Source of the DNA: Sedimentisphaerales bacterium
GTDB lineage: Bacteria; Planctomycetota; Phycisphaerae; Sedimentisphaerales; Anaerohalosphaeraceae
Direction of reading: 5' to 3'
NCBI GenBank assembly: GCA_028282905.1
Contig: JANQGW010000014.1
Location: forward strand, 1 to 36,753
Length of the DNA: 36,753 bases
Made by a program: the position numbers and the translations under genes. This document shows positions 14,585-22,872 of the stretch, in pieces; the first letter of the stretch is position 1; each line of letters opens with the position of its first letter. Below the pieces are notes generated by a model that saw only the letters and a program-made list of their open reading frames with translations, searched no databases and had not been told where the DNA came from.

Positions 14585-15817
14585 TCAAACATCCATCGCC
14601 GCAATCCCGTAAGCAGCTCCAAGCCCTACCATCACCCAAAGCAAATCAAACAATCCCAGCGTACTCAGAAAAGCAGCCTGATATTTCGTATCTTCATTCT
14701 CACAGGTTTTAATAATAGCAGCTTGGTTAATGAGTTTTGCCAGCGCCGGATAATACTTCCTGGCCATCCGAAGATGGGTTTCAGCTTCTTCCCACTCGGC
14801 AATCTTCACATACGCTGCCGTCATTACCGCCTCATCTTCAGCGGTTAAATTCGGAATTGGTTTTGTACTGCCGCCGCCACTGGTAATACTGTCAATAAAA
14901 CCAATCGTGTCCAATTTATTGGAATGCACTAAAATATGCACCGCCCACTTACGTACCTTTTTCGGATCAGCCTGTCCTTCATCCACCAAAGCAATCAAAC
15001 CGATACAGCGTATAAAATCACCATCCGTCGCATACGGTTTGATACTGCGTTTGGAGGGAAACTGTAAATCCGGATCATCCAGCACCGCCGGTAAATCCTC
15101 CAGACACTCTTCATTAGACAAGGCCTCAAAATACGGAACCACCACATGCTTGGCCATTATCGCTTTACCACCCGCAATCCCCAACGCACCAATCACCACT
15201 GCCAGCAATCCGAGAAAAAACGTCCGTTCCACTACCGGCAGTCGCAATCCAATCGCCCCGGCAATCGGGACAAACAACGCCATAAAGCACAGCGGATCTT
15301 CTGCCCCCCTCGCACACATCATCCAAATACCAATTGTCACCCCCACAAAAACAAGGCCCATAACAAGCCCCAGCGGTAATCGCAGAATATCCGGAATGAG
15401 ATCCGAAAGCACAAATCCGCCGCCGCTGTCTTTACCGGCCCGTTGTGGTTTCTCCCGCTTGCCGCCACTGCTGCGACCGGAGCTGCGGCCGGCTTTCTCT
15501 CGTGCATTTCGGGCCTGCCGAATCGCCTGCCGACGTGCATCATCGGGATCATCGCCGGCCTCATCGACCACTTCTTCAAACTCCTCCAATACCTCGGGCG
15601 AACTGACAGGCGGACTTTGCACCGGTTCAACAAGGGGAATCTCCTCGACAACCGGGATAGCCTTTGCAACAGGAACAGCCTCCGCTTCTGCAATCTCCGG
15701 GGCCGGTTTGGGCACGATGCTCCGCTCATTACATTTGTTGCACCGGACGCCATGGCCGGCATATTCATCCGGCACGCCCAGTTTCTGACCGCAGGTTGAA
15801 CAATGAAACTTGATCAT
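14585..15817 (-). CDS. Zinc-ribbon membrane protein, unknown function
   Basis: A 410-residue protein starting at the ATG at 15817, with AGGAG 8 bases upstream. Residues 6-29 form a CxxC-x16-CxxC zinc ribbon (CSTC and CNKC). A Glu/Pro/Val-rich linker and a basic stretch ('RQAIRQARNAREKAG') follow. Then come three closely spaced hydrophobic helices at about 165-250 ('LGLVMGLVFVGVTIGIWMMC' and others), a soluble helical domain, and a last membrane segment 'LFDLLWVMVGLGAAYGIAA'. The same zinc ribbon plus membrane layout is seen in the gene at 21016-22593. The role is unknown; the ribbon may bind protein or nucleic acid at the membrane face. Confidence 0.75.
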   Translation of the reverse strand: MIKFHCSTCGQKLGVPDEYAGHGVRCNKCNERSIVPKPAPEIAEAEAVPVAKAIPVVEEIPLVEPVQSPPVSSPEVLEEFEEVVDEAGDDPDDARRQAIRQARNAREKAGRSSGRSSGGKREKPQRAGKDSGGGFVLSDLIPDILRLPLGLVMGLVFVGVTIGIWMMCARGAEDPLCFMALFVPIAGAIGLRLPVVERTFFLGLLAVVIGALGIAGGKAIMAKHVVVPYFEALSNEECLEDLPAVLDDPDLQFPSKRSIKPYATDGDFIRCIGLIALVDEGQADPKKVRKWAVHILVHSNKLDTIGFIDSITSGGGSTKPIPNLTAEDEAVMTAAYVKIAEWEEAETHLRMARKYYPALAKLINQAAIIKTCENEDTKYQAAFLSTLGLFDLLWVMVGLGAAYGIAAMDV

Positions 15818-15934
15818 ACGATTGGCTCCTAAAAAAATGAATAGCTTCCAATGGTCTTCCGCAATATACCCCATCACCCATTCAGCGTCAAATAAAAGTT
15901 TACCCCACAGAAATCTCTTTTTCAGTGAACAATC

Positions 15935-15962
15935 TTGCGTTGTCTCCGAAAATACCTATACT
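15935..15962 (+). promoter_or_regulatory. Promoter placing transcription start at the nth start codon
   Basis: TTGCGT at 15935-15940 and TATACT at 15957-15962 are 16 bases apart. The predicted transcription start (15969-15970) coincides with the ATG at 15970, so the message would be leaderless. Confidence 0.6.
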
Positions 15963-15969
15963 ATGGCCC

Positions 15970-16659
15970 ATGGCAAAAGCAAAAAAACAAAAACTGAAAG
16001 TCGATCCGGCCGAAGCAGAAGCGCGTCTCCTGAAAATCCTGCCGATCCTGAAAAAGACATACCCCAAAGCAAAGATCGCCCTGAACTGGGAAAACCCATG
16101 GAATCTGCTGGTGGCTGTTATTCTTTCCGCGCAGTGTACAGACGTACGGGTCAACATCGTCACCGAAGATTTATTCAAGAAGTACAAAAAGCCTGAAGAC
16201 TACCTGGCCGTTGAGCCGGAGGAGTTGGAACAGGACATCCGCCCTACCGGTTTTTATCGCAACAAGGCCAAGAATATCCGCGGCGCCGCAAAAAAAGTCA
16301 TCGAAGACTTCAACGGCAGCGTTCCAAAAACAATGGAAGAACTGCTGACGCTCCCCGGCGCCGGACGTAAAACCGCTAACTGCATCCTCGGCAATGCCTA
16401 CGGCGTGCCGGGCATTACATGTGATACCCATGTCATCCGCCTGAGCCGACGGCTCGGTCTGTCAACCAACAGCGACCCGGTCAAACTGGAATTCGACCTG
16501 ATGGAGATTGTCCCCAAACGCAAATTTGGCGGCTGGACAATGTTCTCGCACTTCATCATCTGGCACGGCCGCAATATCTGCAAAGCCCGTAAACCCGACT
16601 GCGAAAACTGCCCCATCGCCAAGCATTGCCCCTCCGCCAACGACCCGGAGCTATGGTAA
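15970..16659 (+). CDS. nth: Endonuclease III, DNA base-excision repair
   Basis: A 229-residue DNA glycosylase/AP lyase that removes oxidised pyrimidines. The helix-hairpin-helix 'LPGAGRKTA' carries the catalytic Lys, the Asp of 'CDTHVIRLSRRLGL' is the second catalytic residue, and the [4Fe-4S] loop is the classical Cys-x6-Cys-x2-Cys-x5-Cys in 'CKARKPDCENCPIAKHC'. An early 'VILSAQCTDVRVN' is also typical. The length is normal apart from a Lys-rich N-terminal addition. The ATG at 15970 has no ribosome-binding site, but a promoter ends seven bases upstream, so a leaderless message is likely. It stands alone between a divergent membrane-protein gene and the kinase gene. Confidence 0.95.
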   Translation: MAKAKKQKLKVDPAEAEARLLKILPILKKTYPKAKIALNWENPWNLLVAVILSAQCTDVRVNIVTEDLFKKYKKPEDYLAVEPEELEQDIRPTGFYRNKAKNIRGAAKKVIEDFNGSVPKTMEELLTLPGAGRKTANCILGNAYGVPGITCDTHVIRLSRRLGLSTNSDPVKLEFDLMEIVPKRKFGGWTMFSHFIIWHGRNICKARKPDCENCPIAKHCPSANDPELW

Positions 16660-16825
16660 TCTAAAGAGACCGATAACAACAGTCTGCCGGCGAATATATT
16701 CACCCATCTCCTGGAAAAATCATTCATTTACCTGTAGTTCACAAGTAAAGTAGCGGTCTGTCCAAGACGATACAACAAAGTGAACTGCTGATTATATGCT
16801 GAAGTGGCCAATGGTGGAGTGATTT

Positions 16826-18181
16826 ATGGATTTGGAAAAACAACAAAATCGAAAAGTCCTGCTGGCAGACGATGAACCGATGATCCTGGAAGAATTGTTG
16901 AAGATTCTGACTCCCACACAGGACAACACCGAGTTAAACGAACTCCAGGGCCGTCTTTTTGGCAAATCAGGCAGTAAATCAAAAAGCAGCGTCAGCTACG
17001 ATGTCTGCTGCTGCCGTCAGGGTGATGAAGCCGTCCGCCGGGTTGAAGAGGCGATCAAGCAAAATAGCCCCTTCGCCGTAGCGTTTCTGGATGTGCGGAT
17101 GCCGCCGGGGCCGGACGGCGTCGCAACTGCCGAACAAATCCGAAAACTGGACCCGAACATTCAAATCGTCATCATGACCGGCTACTCCGATTTTGACGTC
17201 CGGGAAATCGCCAAGCGAATCCCCCCGGAAGATAAGCTCCTGTATTTGCAAAAACCGGTTCATGCCCAGGAAATCACGCAGTTTGCACTTGCGTTGACGG
17301 CCAAATGGCAATCCGACTATCTGCTGCATCAACAGAACAAAATACTGGCCGAAAACAACCGGATGCTGCGCGAACATATCGAGCACCGAAAGCAGGTCGA
17401 GAAAACCCTGATCAAGGCGAAAAAACTGGCTGAAGAAATGAACGAAACCAAAAGTCAGTTCCTTGCCAACATGAGCCATGAAATCCGCACACCGATGAAT
17501 TCCATCATCGGGTTCAGTGACATTCTGTTAGATGAAGAACTGAATGCCGACCACAAGGACTACGTGGGAATGATCAGCGACAACGGCAGGCACCTGCTGT
17601 GTCTGATCAATGACATTCTGGACTTCTCCAAAATTCAGGCCAATAAAATGGATGTCGAAATGATCGAGTTCCCACTGGAAAAAATCGTCTCTAAGATAAC
17701 ATCCGTCGCCTCTCTGAAAGCACAGGAAAAACAGTTGGATTTCAAAATAAATACCTGCAGCGATTTACCGGAAAAAATCCTGACCGACCCAACCCGCCTG
17801 ACACAGTGCCTGGTCAATCTGGTCAATAATGCCATCAAGTTTACAGAAACCGGACATGTCTATCTCAATATCTCTGTGGAAGACAGAGACGGCACCTCCT
17901 GGGTTCGTTTTGATGTGGAAGACACCGGTTGCGGCATCCCAGCCGAAAAACAGGAAAAAATCTTCGAATCATTCACACAGGCTGACGGCAGCACCACGCG
18001 AAAATTCGGTGGCACGGGTCTGGGGTTGACAATCACGCGCAAATTGGTCGAATTGATGGGTGGAACACTGTCACTGACCAGCCAGCTCGGCAAAGGCACG
18101 GTCTTCACGTTTTCACTGCCGGCTCAATCACTTTCTGATAAAACGAGTCAACCCGCAGTTGCAACAAGCACTGCTAATTAG
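16826..18181 (+). CDS. Receiver domain plus histidine kinase hybrid protein
   Basis: A 451-residue cytoplasmic signalling protein without membrane segments. Residues 10-150 form a receiver domain: acidic pair Asp15-Asp16, phospho-acceptor Asp89 in 'AFLDVRMPPGPDG', Thr118 and Lys143. About 27 extra residues ('TPTQDNTELNELQGRLFGKS' and onward) sit between the first helix and second strand. A coiled-coil linker (150-210) leads to a HisKA domain with His218 in 'MSHEIRTPMNSIIGFSD', then an ATPase domain with 'NLVNNAIKF', 'DTGCGIP' and 'FGGTGLGLTITRKL'. It probably receives a phosphoryl group from another kinase and either passes it on or has its kinase activity altered. GGAG lies 7 bases before the ATG. 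No partner gene is adjacent. Confidence 0.92.
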   Translation: MDLEKQQNRKVLLADDEPMILEELLKILTPTQDNTELNELQGRLFGKSGSKSKSSVSYDVCCCRQGDEAVRRVEEAIKQNSPFAVAFLDVRMPPGPDGVATAEQIRKLDPNIQIVIMTGYSDFDVREIAKRIPPEDKLLYLQKPVHAQEITQFALALTAKWQSDYLLHQQNKILAENNRMLREHIEHRKQVEKTLIKAKKLAEEMNETKSQFLANMSHEIRTPMNSIIGFSDILLDEELNADHKDYVGMISDNGRHLLCLINDILDFSKIQANKMDVEMIEFPLEKIVSKITSVASLKAQEKQLDFKINTCSDLPEKILTDPTRLTQCLVNLVNNAIKFTETGHVYLNISVEDRDGTSWVRFDVEDTGCGIPAEKQEKIFESFTQADGSTTRKFGGTGLGLTITRKLVELMGGTLSLTSQLGKGTVFTFSLPAQSLSDKTSQPAVATSTAN

Positions 18182-18272
18182 TTAACCTATGTGGATGGTC
18201 TGATGTCATTCATACAGATTTCGCTAATCTGTTTTCAGAATAATTATTTCGCCCATCCATAGCTAAACACTG

Positions 18273-18334
18273 TCATTCCGAGCGCAGCCGAGGAATCTAT
18301 TGAAACAGCCATCCCGACGCAGTCGGGATTCCTC
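18273..18334. repeat. Hairpin repeat element in convergent gap
   Basis: TCATTCCGAGCGCAGCCGAG followed by GAATCT, then the perfect hairpin ATCCCGAC-GCA-GTCGGGAT at 18311-18329 and a closing ATTCCTC. It resembles a widespread REP-like element and lies between the convergent kinase and outer-membrane-type genes, where it could end transcription from both sides. Confidence 0.6.
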
Positions 18335-18389
18335 AATTTTGCATTTTGATTTTTAATCTATGCAAACTGACGACCGGTCAGTCTGGCAC

Positions 18390-19400
18390 TTAAAACGTAA
18401 ACGTCGTCCCCGCCATAACGGCAATCATTTCTTCATCATAGAAAGCGATGTCGGAGTTTTGCCGCCAGTAGCCTACACTAAACGTCCCGACGACATTATC
18501 ACGGTTAAACAGCTTCGGCCATATCAGCGTCGTTGAAACACCATACGTCACATCGTCCCGCGTTTTTCCAAACACCGGATGCGACCTATCATAATCGTTA
18601 AATCCGCCGGACACACTGGTGATGAGTTTAAATTTCTTCGCGGCATAGATATGCGTTAACGCTAAATCATAACCATCAAAAGCCATCGCCTCACCATCCA
18701 GGTCAAAACGATTGAAGCTCACCTGTGGCGCGATCCACTGATTATCCGCCAGCGGGTGAATATACAGCAACTCAAATTCGTGGTGCTCGCCGTTACGATC
18801 CAGCCGCCCACGCTGAGCCGCCGTCAATGGCAGCGATACACCGCTCGTCTCACTGTCAATATCAATATCACGATAGCTGTACTGCAGTTGCAAACCCGTC
18901 CCGAACATCCGCCCCCAGGCAATCCGCCCGCCGGTCGATTCACGGTCGGTTTCGTTGCGGTCCGCCCCGGTCACAAACGGATCGGTCCAGACCTCAATCG
19001 GCGAAGCGGTAAACAAAAAACTCCCTTCCAGAATACTCTCATCGGCCAGTTCCTGCCGCACACCCACCGCCTGATTCGTATCCAGACTCAGCCGGCCAAA
19101 GACAACACCATCGAGAAATAACTGTGTACGCGTTTCCTCAAAGGTATAATAGAATTGACCGCTGAACATCGGCGCAAAACTGCTTTCACCATCCGGGCTG
19201 TTAGCCAGAGAACTATTGGACTCACGTGTCAGCGTCTTATAGCTCGGCCCGGCCAGAGAATTGCTCTTGACCTTCAGCCAGGACGCCCCAAACGTCACCG
19301 AACCACCCGCCCCGCTTTCTTCCGGCAGTGGTTCAACACCAATGCCAAAACCACTCACTGCCGCGTACAATACCATCGTTATCAAACATACACACTTCAT
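18390..19400 (-). CDS. Outer-membrane beta-barrel-like protein
   Basis: A 336-residue protein starting at the ATG at 19400, with AGGAGAG upstream. It has a signal peptide (MKCVCLITMVLYAAVSGFG). The rest is rich in alternating polar/aromatic beta-strand segments, such as 'GLQLQYSYRDID', 'HHEFELLYIHPLADN', 'KLITSVSGGFND' and 'NVVGTFSVGYWRQNSD', and it ends in Phe ('VMAGTTFTF'), the usual terminal residue of outer-membrane barrels recognised by BamA. The role could be a porin-like or structural barrel; no family is recognised. It has its own strong promoter. The call rests on strand pattern, signal peptide and C-terminal Phe. Confidence 0.7.
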   Translation of the reverse strand: MKCVCLITMVLYAAVSGFGIGVEPLPEESGAGGSVTFGASWLKVKSNSLAGPSYKTLTRESNSSLANSPDGESSFAPMFSGQFYYTFEETRTQLFLDGVVFGRLSLDTNQAVGVRQELADESILEGSFLFTASPIEVWTDPFVTGADRNETDRESTGGRIAWGRMFGTGLQLQYSYRDIDIDSETSGVSLPLTAAQRGRLDRNGEHHEFELLYIHPLADNQWIAPQVSFNRFDLDGEAMAFDGYDLALTHIYAAKKFKLITSVSGGFNDYDRSHPVFGKTRDDVTYGVSTTLIWPKLFNRDNVVGTFSVGYWRQNSDIAFYDEEMIAVMAGTTFTF

Positions 19401-19454
19401 AATCGCTCTCCTGATTCCGGATTTCCCGTTCCTGGTCTGTTTCATTATCATGCA

Positions 19455-19483
19455 ATCATACCTGCACAACAAATCGCCGTCAA
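19455..19483 (-). promoter_or_regulatory. Sigma-70-type promoter for the barrel-like protein
   Basis: On the minus strand TTGACG (19483-19478) and TATGAT (19460-19455) are 17 bases apart. The start is predicted near 19448, about 48 bases before the ATG at 19400. Confidence 0.65.
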
Positions 19484-19520
19484 AGGAATAATCATTGCTG
19501 CCTGTTCCAGATCGCGCATA

Positions 19521-19559
19521 AAAAAACGGCAGCAAGTCGGGTGACTCTTGCCGCCGTTT
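19521..19559 (-). terminator. Rho-independent terminator of the beta-helix gene
   Basis: On the minus strand AAACGGCGGCAAG pairs with CTTGCTGCCGTTT around a 10-base loop with a single mismatch, and is followed by a T run. It starts 21 bases after the stop of the gene at 19580-20404. Confidence 0.85.
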
Positions 19560-19579
19560 AATTCTTAATAATGCGGTAA

Positions 19580-20404
19580 CTACCGCTGCTCGTTCAGCGT
19601 CTCTATGAGTTCGCTAATCATATCGTTGAGCACGACAACACCTTCACCGGCGATCAGATCATGGGGTCGGCTTTCACCGTCACATTTTTTGTCAACGATA
19701 GCCAGCACTTTGGCAGCATACTCATAATACTCCGCGTCGATAAACCGTTGAGCAATCATCAGCATTTTCTCAAAAGGATCGTGCTTCTTCTGCCAACGCT
19801 GAAAACCGCGATGCCGTCCTCTGCCAAACCGCACTCGTTCAATAGTTCCTTCTTCCAGCGCCATCTCATAATAGGCCATGATCATTTCCATCTGTTCGGC
19901 AGGTGTAGGCTCTTCGAGAATCCAAGCCAGCTTAATCGTCACACCGCTGGCCGAGCAGTCAACCAGATGGGAAAATTCGGTTCCCGATACATACATGCCG
20001 GAAAGCTGCTGATTTTGCAAATAGACCTCGGTTACCGTAGGTTCAACAGGCACTCCGTCAATCGCAAAATCGGTCCCATAGATCGTCACCTGGGCATCAG
20101 CAAATGCCGTCGAACCGGGCGCCACAAAAAAGATTCCCTCGACCGTCCCGCCGTACATATTGATAACCGCGCCGGAGGTAGCATAAATATCCCCATAAAA
20201 CGCGTCATTAATAATATGGGCGTTTTCATAGAGATTCACCGTCGCGTCTTCGACCCACAGATAGCCGTAAATCTCATAGTCAATATCCACCGTTACACCG
20301 CCGGCATAATATTCATCGGCCGCCAGAGAACCGGAGAGACCGATAACAAAGACTGCAAAAGAAAGAACCGCAAGGTTAATAGAAGTGACTTTTTGTTTTC
20401 TCAT
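19580..20404 (-). CDS. Secreted beta-helix-like protein, unknown function
   Basis: A 274-residue protein starting at the ATG at 20404, with GGGGGA 8 bases upstream. The signal peptide is MRKQKVTSINLAVLSFAVFV plus IGLSGSLAA. The mature first half has short repeated strands ('DIDYEIYGYLWVEDATVNLY', 'GAVINMYGGTVEGIFFVAPG', 'DAQVTIYGTDF') of the kind seen in small right-handed beta-helix proteins of planctomycetes. The second half is helical, with a basic patch 'RVRFGRGRHRGFQRWQKKHD' and then 'AAKVLAIVDKKCDG'. No catalytic motif is visible. It has both its own promoter and terminator, so it is a single-gene transcript. Confidence 0.7.
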   Translation of the reverse strand: MRKQKVTSINLAVLSFAVFVIGLSGSLAADEYYAGGVTVDIDYEIYGYLWVEDATVNLYENAHIINDAFYGDIYATSGAVINMYGGTVEGIFFVAPGSTAFADAQVTIYGTDFAIDGVPVEPTVTEVYLQNQQLSGMYVSGTEFSHLVDCSASGVTIKLAWILEEPTPAEQMEMIMAYYEMALEEGTIERVRFGRGRHRGFQRWQKKHDPFEKMLMIAQRFIDAEYYEYAAKVLAIVDKKCDGESRPHDLIAGEGVVVLNDMISELIETLNEQR

Positions 20405-20475
20405 CGTTGAGTCCCCCAAACTACATAAAATCGCCAATACAAAAAACCGATGCGAGACATGACTCGCTATAGTAA

Positions 20476-20503
20476 AATATACCCACAAAAATCACAAAGT
20501 CAA
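20476..20503 (-). promoter_or_regulatory. Sigma-70-type promoter for the beta-helix protein
   Basis: On the minus strand TTGACT (20503-20498) and TATATT (20481-20476) are 16 bases apart. The start is predicted near 20469, giving a leader of about 65 bases. Confidence 0.7.
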
Positions 20504-20702
20504 AAAATAATTTAACTTTTATTTACATTTCGCTAACAATCTCTATTCCTATTAAATTTAACAGTTTTTTATAAGACCTTACTGGCGACAATTACCTGGT
20601 CACTACATACTAATTCTGAAGAAAAACGGGGATTCTGCGCCATTTCCGCACAGCCGAGTACCTCACAGATAAATCATGATCTAAAGAATTGCGATATTGA
20701 AA

Positions 20703-20732
20703 CAAAAAAAGGCCGGAACCCACGTTCCGGCC
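20703..20732 (-). terminator. Strong rho-independent terminator
   Basis: A perfect 9-bp stem GGCCGGAAC/GTTCCGGCC with a 4-base loop. On the minus strand it is followed by a run of seven T. It lies about 280 bases beyond the nearest upstream gene stop (21016), so it probably ends the candidate small RNA. Confidence 0.8.
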
Positions 20733-20841
20733 TGGTTTTATATATCCTGAGTCACCATGACTCAGATCTCCGCAGACGATAGCCTTAACAGTCTCCCCCT
20801 GCCGTCCGGTGCTCCCTCCAGAGTTTTCTCCCGTTCTGCAT
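20704..20841 (-). ncRNA. Candidate structured small RNA
   Basis: On the minus strand a TATATA box at 20853-20848 (with a weak TGAACT 18 bases further up) precedes about 135 bases rich in purine blocks, such as CTCTGGAGGGAGCACCGG and GGCAGGGGGAGACTG. These can be closed by a GCAGAACG/CGTCTGC stem. A perfect hairpin CTGAGTCA-TGG-TGACTCAG (20765-20747) and a strong terminator follow. No open reading frame with a ribosome site fits. It does not match any riboswitch, SRP, 6S or RNase P pattern I know. It is separated from both flanking genes, so an independent transcript is plausible. Confidence 0.4.
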
Positions 20842-21015
20842 TTTTTATATATACGACCCGCCCTGAAAATCAGTTCACAAAATCACCCCCAATTTTCCAT
20901 TTTTCTTGAAATTTCCAGCCAACATAGATAGTTAGCCTGAAAACACGCAACCGGTGCAGGAATAAGCAAAAGAAATGAAAAATCCCTGCTCAAAGTTAAA
21001 ACGCAGTGCTTAAAC

Positions 21016-22593
21016 TTATGAATCAGCAGTGAAGGCTAAAATGGGGTAGAAAATTACCGGAAAGAAGGCCAAACCCAATCCAAAAAGCGTTCCCCGTCCA
21101 AAACAGTTTGCGATGCCGATTGAAAAAGTGATAATCAGCCACAAATAAATGAGATTCCCAAATGGAATAAAGAACGCCAGCGCACAAAGAACCCCGATAG
21201 CTGCTGATTTATCCGCAAGTCGAGCCATCACCACATAGTGATAGATCGGTACAAATGCCGCCCAGCCTGGTTCCCCGGCTTTATGGAATACAATGCCTTG
21301 GAAACTGAGAACAACCATCACAACAACCAGTAAGCCAAGCCAAAATCCGCAAATAACCCCCATGTTTTCCGCAGAAAAAAAGCTGTTTTCATTTACAAAT
21401 GTATTGAGTTGAGCAATCAGAAAATCATCCGTTTCACCGATAGCTGCCAACTCTGTCTCATCTGCATCCAATACCCTCATACCCAAAAGCTTAGAGGAAA
21501 CCTCGCCTGAATCGATAATGTATCCGTCATCATCTTTAATCCATTCGGTGCCGATACAAATACCCGCCTGTACTGTACGCGTAAATTGGCCGGAATAGGT
21601 TATCACCGATTCCACGACATAGCCTTCAGCGCCATGGCCGACTTTTGAAAAAGTCACTTCAGAGTCAATATTGTCAATATCTCCCAAACTGACCGCATAA
21701 GCCAGTTTGTTGAGATCGTCGGAATCAACCGCCATGCTGTCATGAAACTCCAAATCCCCCTGCTCCATCGCGTGGAGCATCTGGATAGTATCTTCTGCAA
21801 AGGCAATAGCTTCCGGCGACTGGACCGGCGCAGAGGAATTATTGCCAGAAGCGGCTTTAAACAGACTCGAAATCGCAACAAAACCTATAATGAAACCTAC
21901 CACCGCGGAAATGGCAATGATTGGGACTTTCAGTTTGCTCATCGCTGAGCCCTGGGATGATTTGGTCTTTTTCTTGCGTCCGGATCGACCCGGAGCCGTT
22001 TGCTGAACCTGGCCAAGGTCGTATTCCTGCGGCGGCTGAACGCCTTGCTCTTCCGGCTCATCCTTGAGTTGGTACATCGGCGGCTCTTCTTCAAGCACCT
22101 CCGGTTCATCCAATACCTCCGGCGAAACCAAATCCAATGACGGCTTCGGCGGTGCAGGAATCGGAATCCCCGTCGATTCTTTACAGGCCAAACAGGTGAA
22201 TTTCTTGCCGCCATATTTGGAAAGCACACAGTAATCCTGCCGACAGCTTGTGCAGTGGAAACGCATCGTCCCCGAATCCGTCACTTGACCTGACTGCTTC
22301 GGAATTTCAATCCCGTGATTGCAGGAAGGACACGTCACCGACGATTCGGTCTGACCGGGAGGTGTTTTGAAAATATGCTTACAAGACCCGCAAATGCAGA
22401 TGGTAAACTCTTTCGGCTTAAGGGCTTCGCTTCGCTGCGGAGGCGTACCGGGCACCTGAAGCAATTGGCTGCATTGGTTGCATTTGACACGCTTGCCGGC
22501 GTATTTCGGCGGCGCCTGAAGAACAGCCTGACAGCCAGGACAGCGAAACTTGATCGGGTTGGCAGGAGATTTGGAAACACCGGTATTATCCAT
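21016..22593 (-). CDS. Triple zinc-ribbon membrane protein with DUF5684-like C-terminus
   Basis: A 525-residue protein. Three CxxC...CxxC zinc ribbons lie in the first 150 residues: Cys18/21/38/41 ('FRCPGCQAVLQ'), then 'CGSCKHIF' with 'CPSCNHG', and 'CTSCRQDYC' with 'CLACKES'. An acidic linker and a basic patch (RSGRKKKTKSS) lead to a transmembrane helix (VPIIAISAVVGFIIGFVAIS). An extracytoplasmic domain of about 150 residues follows. The end holds several helices matching the DUF5684 type ('AGEPGWAAFVPIYHYVVMAR', 'IPFGNLIYLWLIITFSIGIA'). The design parallels the gene at 14585-15817. Function unknown; the ribbons may sense or bind partners in the cytoplasm. The ATG has GAGG upstream and its own promoter. 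Confidence 0.8.
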   Translation of the reverse strand: MDNTGVSKSPANPIKFRCPGCQAVLQAPPKYAGKRVKCNQCSQLLQVPGTPPQRSEALKPKEFTICICGSCKHIFKTPPGQTESSVTCPSCNHGIEIPKQSGQVTDSGTMRFHCTSCRQDYCVLSKYGGKKFTCLACKESTGIPIPAPPKPSLDLVSPEVLDEPEVLEEEPPMYQLKDEPEEQGVQPPQEYDLGQVQQTAPGRSGRKKKTKSSQGSAMSKLKVPIIAISAVVGFIIGFVAISSLFKAASGNNSSAPVQSPEAIAFAEDTIQMLHAMEQGDLEFHDSMAVDSDDLNKLAYAVSLGDIDNIDSEVTFSKVGHGAEGYVVESVITYSGQFTRTVQAGICIGTEWIKDDDGYIIDSGEVSSKLLGMRVLDADETELAAIGETDDFLIAQLNTFVNENSFFSAENMGVICGFWLGLLVVVMVVLSFQGIVFHKAGEPGWAAFVPIYHYVVMARLADKSAAIGVLCALAFFIPFGNLIYLWLIITFSIGIANCFGRGTLFGLGLAFFPVIFYPILAFTADS

Positions 22594-22704
22594 GTGAGCC
22601 TCGTTTCATAAAAACGGGGCACATTTGGTCCCCCAACCATAATTTACCTTCTCCCAACACGCTATTCGCTCCTGAAAGCGTATTTCCTTCATGAATTTGG
22701 AGCC

Positions 22705-22733
22705 ATGATACCATTTACGCAATACTTTCTCAA
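22705..22733 (-). promoter_or_regulatory. Sigma-70-type promoter for the zinc-ribbon protein
   Basis: On the minus strand TTGAGA (22733-22728) and TATCAT (22710-22705) are 17 bases apart. The start near 22698 leaves a leader of about 105 bases before the ATG at 22593. Confidence 0.6.
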
Positions 22734-22779
22734 GAATTTTATCAATTTTCAGCGTAAAAGAGCTTAATAAGGTTCAATC

Positions 22780-22807
22780 TTGTGTTTTTTGCCAAATCCA
22801 TTATACT
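22780..22807 (+). promoter_or_regulatory. Sigma-70-type promoter for glyQS
   Basis: TTGTGT at 22780-22785 and TATACT at 22802-22807 are 16 bases apart. The start near 22814 is about 59 bases before the ATG. It is divergent from the zinc-ribbon gene promoter. Confidence 0.65.
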
Positions 22808-22872
22808 ATTGCCGGTTTACGACCACACTTAGAACAATAATTGACAAATACGAGATATATTAAGGAGTTAAA

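Larger units (their letters stand above)
20405..21015. other. 611-base intergenic region
   Basis: The region between two minus-strand genes contains the promoter of the left gene (20476-20503), a candidate small RNA with terminator (about 20704-20841), and otherwise A+T-rich sequence without visible genes (20510-20700 and 20880-21010). Confidence 0.6.

Noticed and set aside
14907..15788. A 293-codon plus-strand frame opposite the zinc-ribbon membrane protein
   Set aside because: Low-complexity Ser/Pro/Thr translation; the minus frame has the zinc ribbon and a strong ribosome site.
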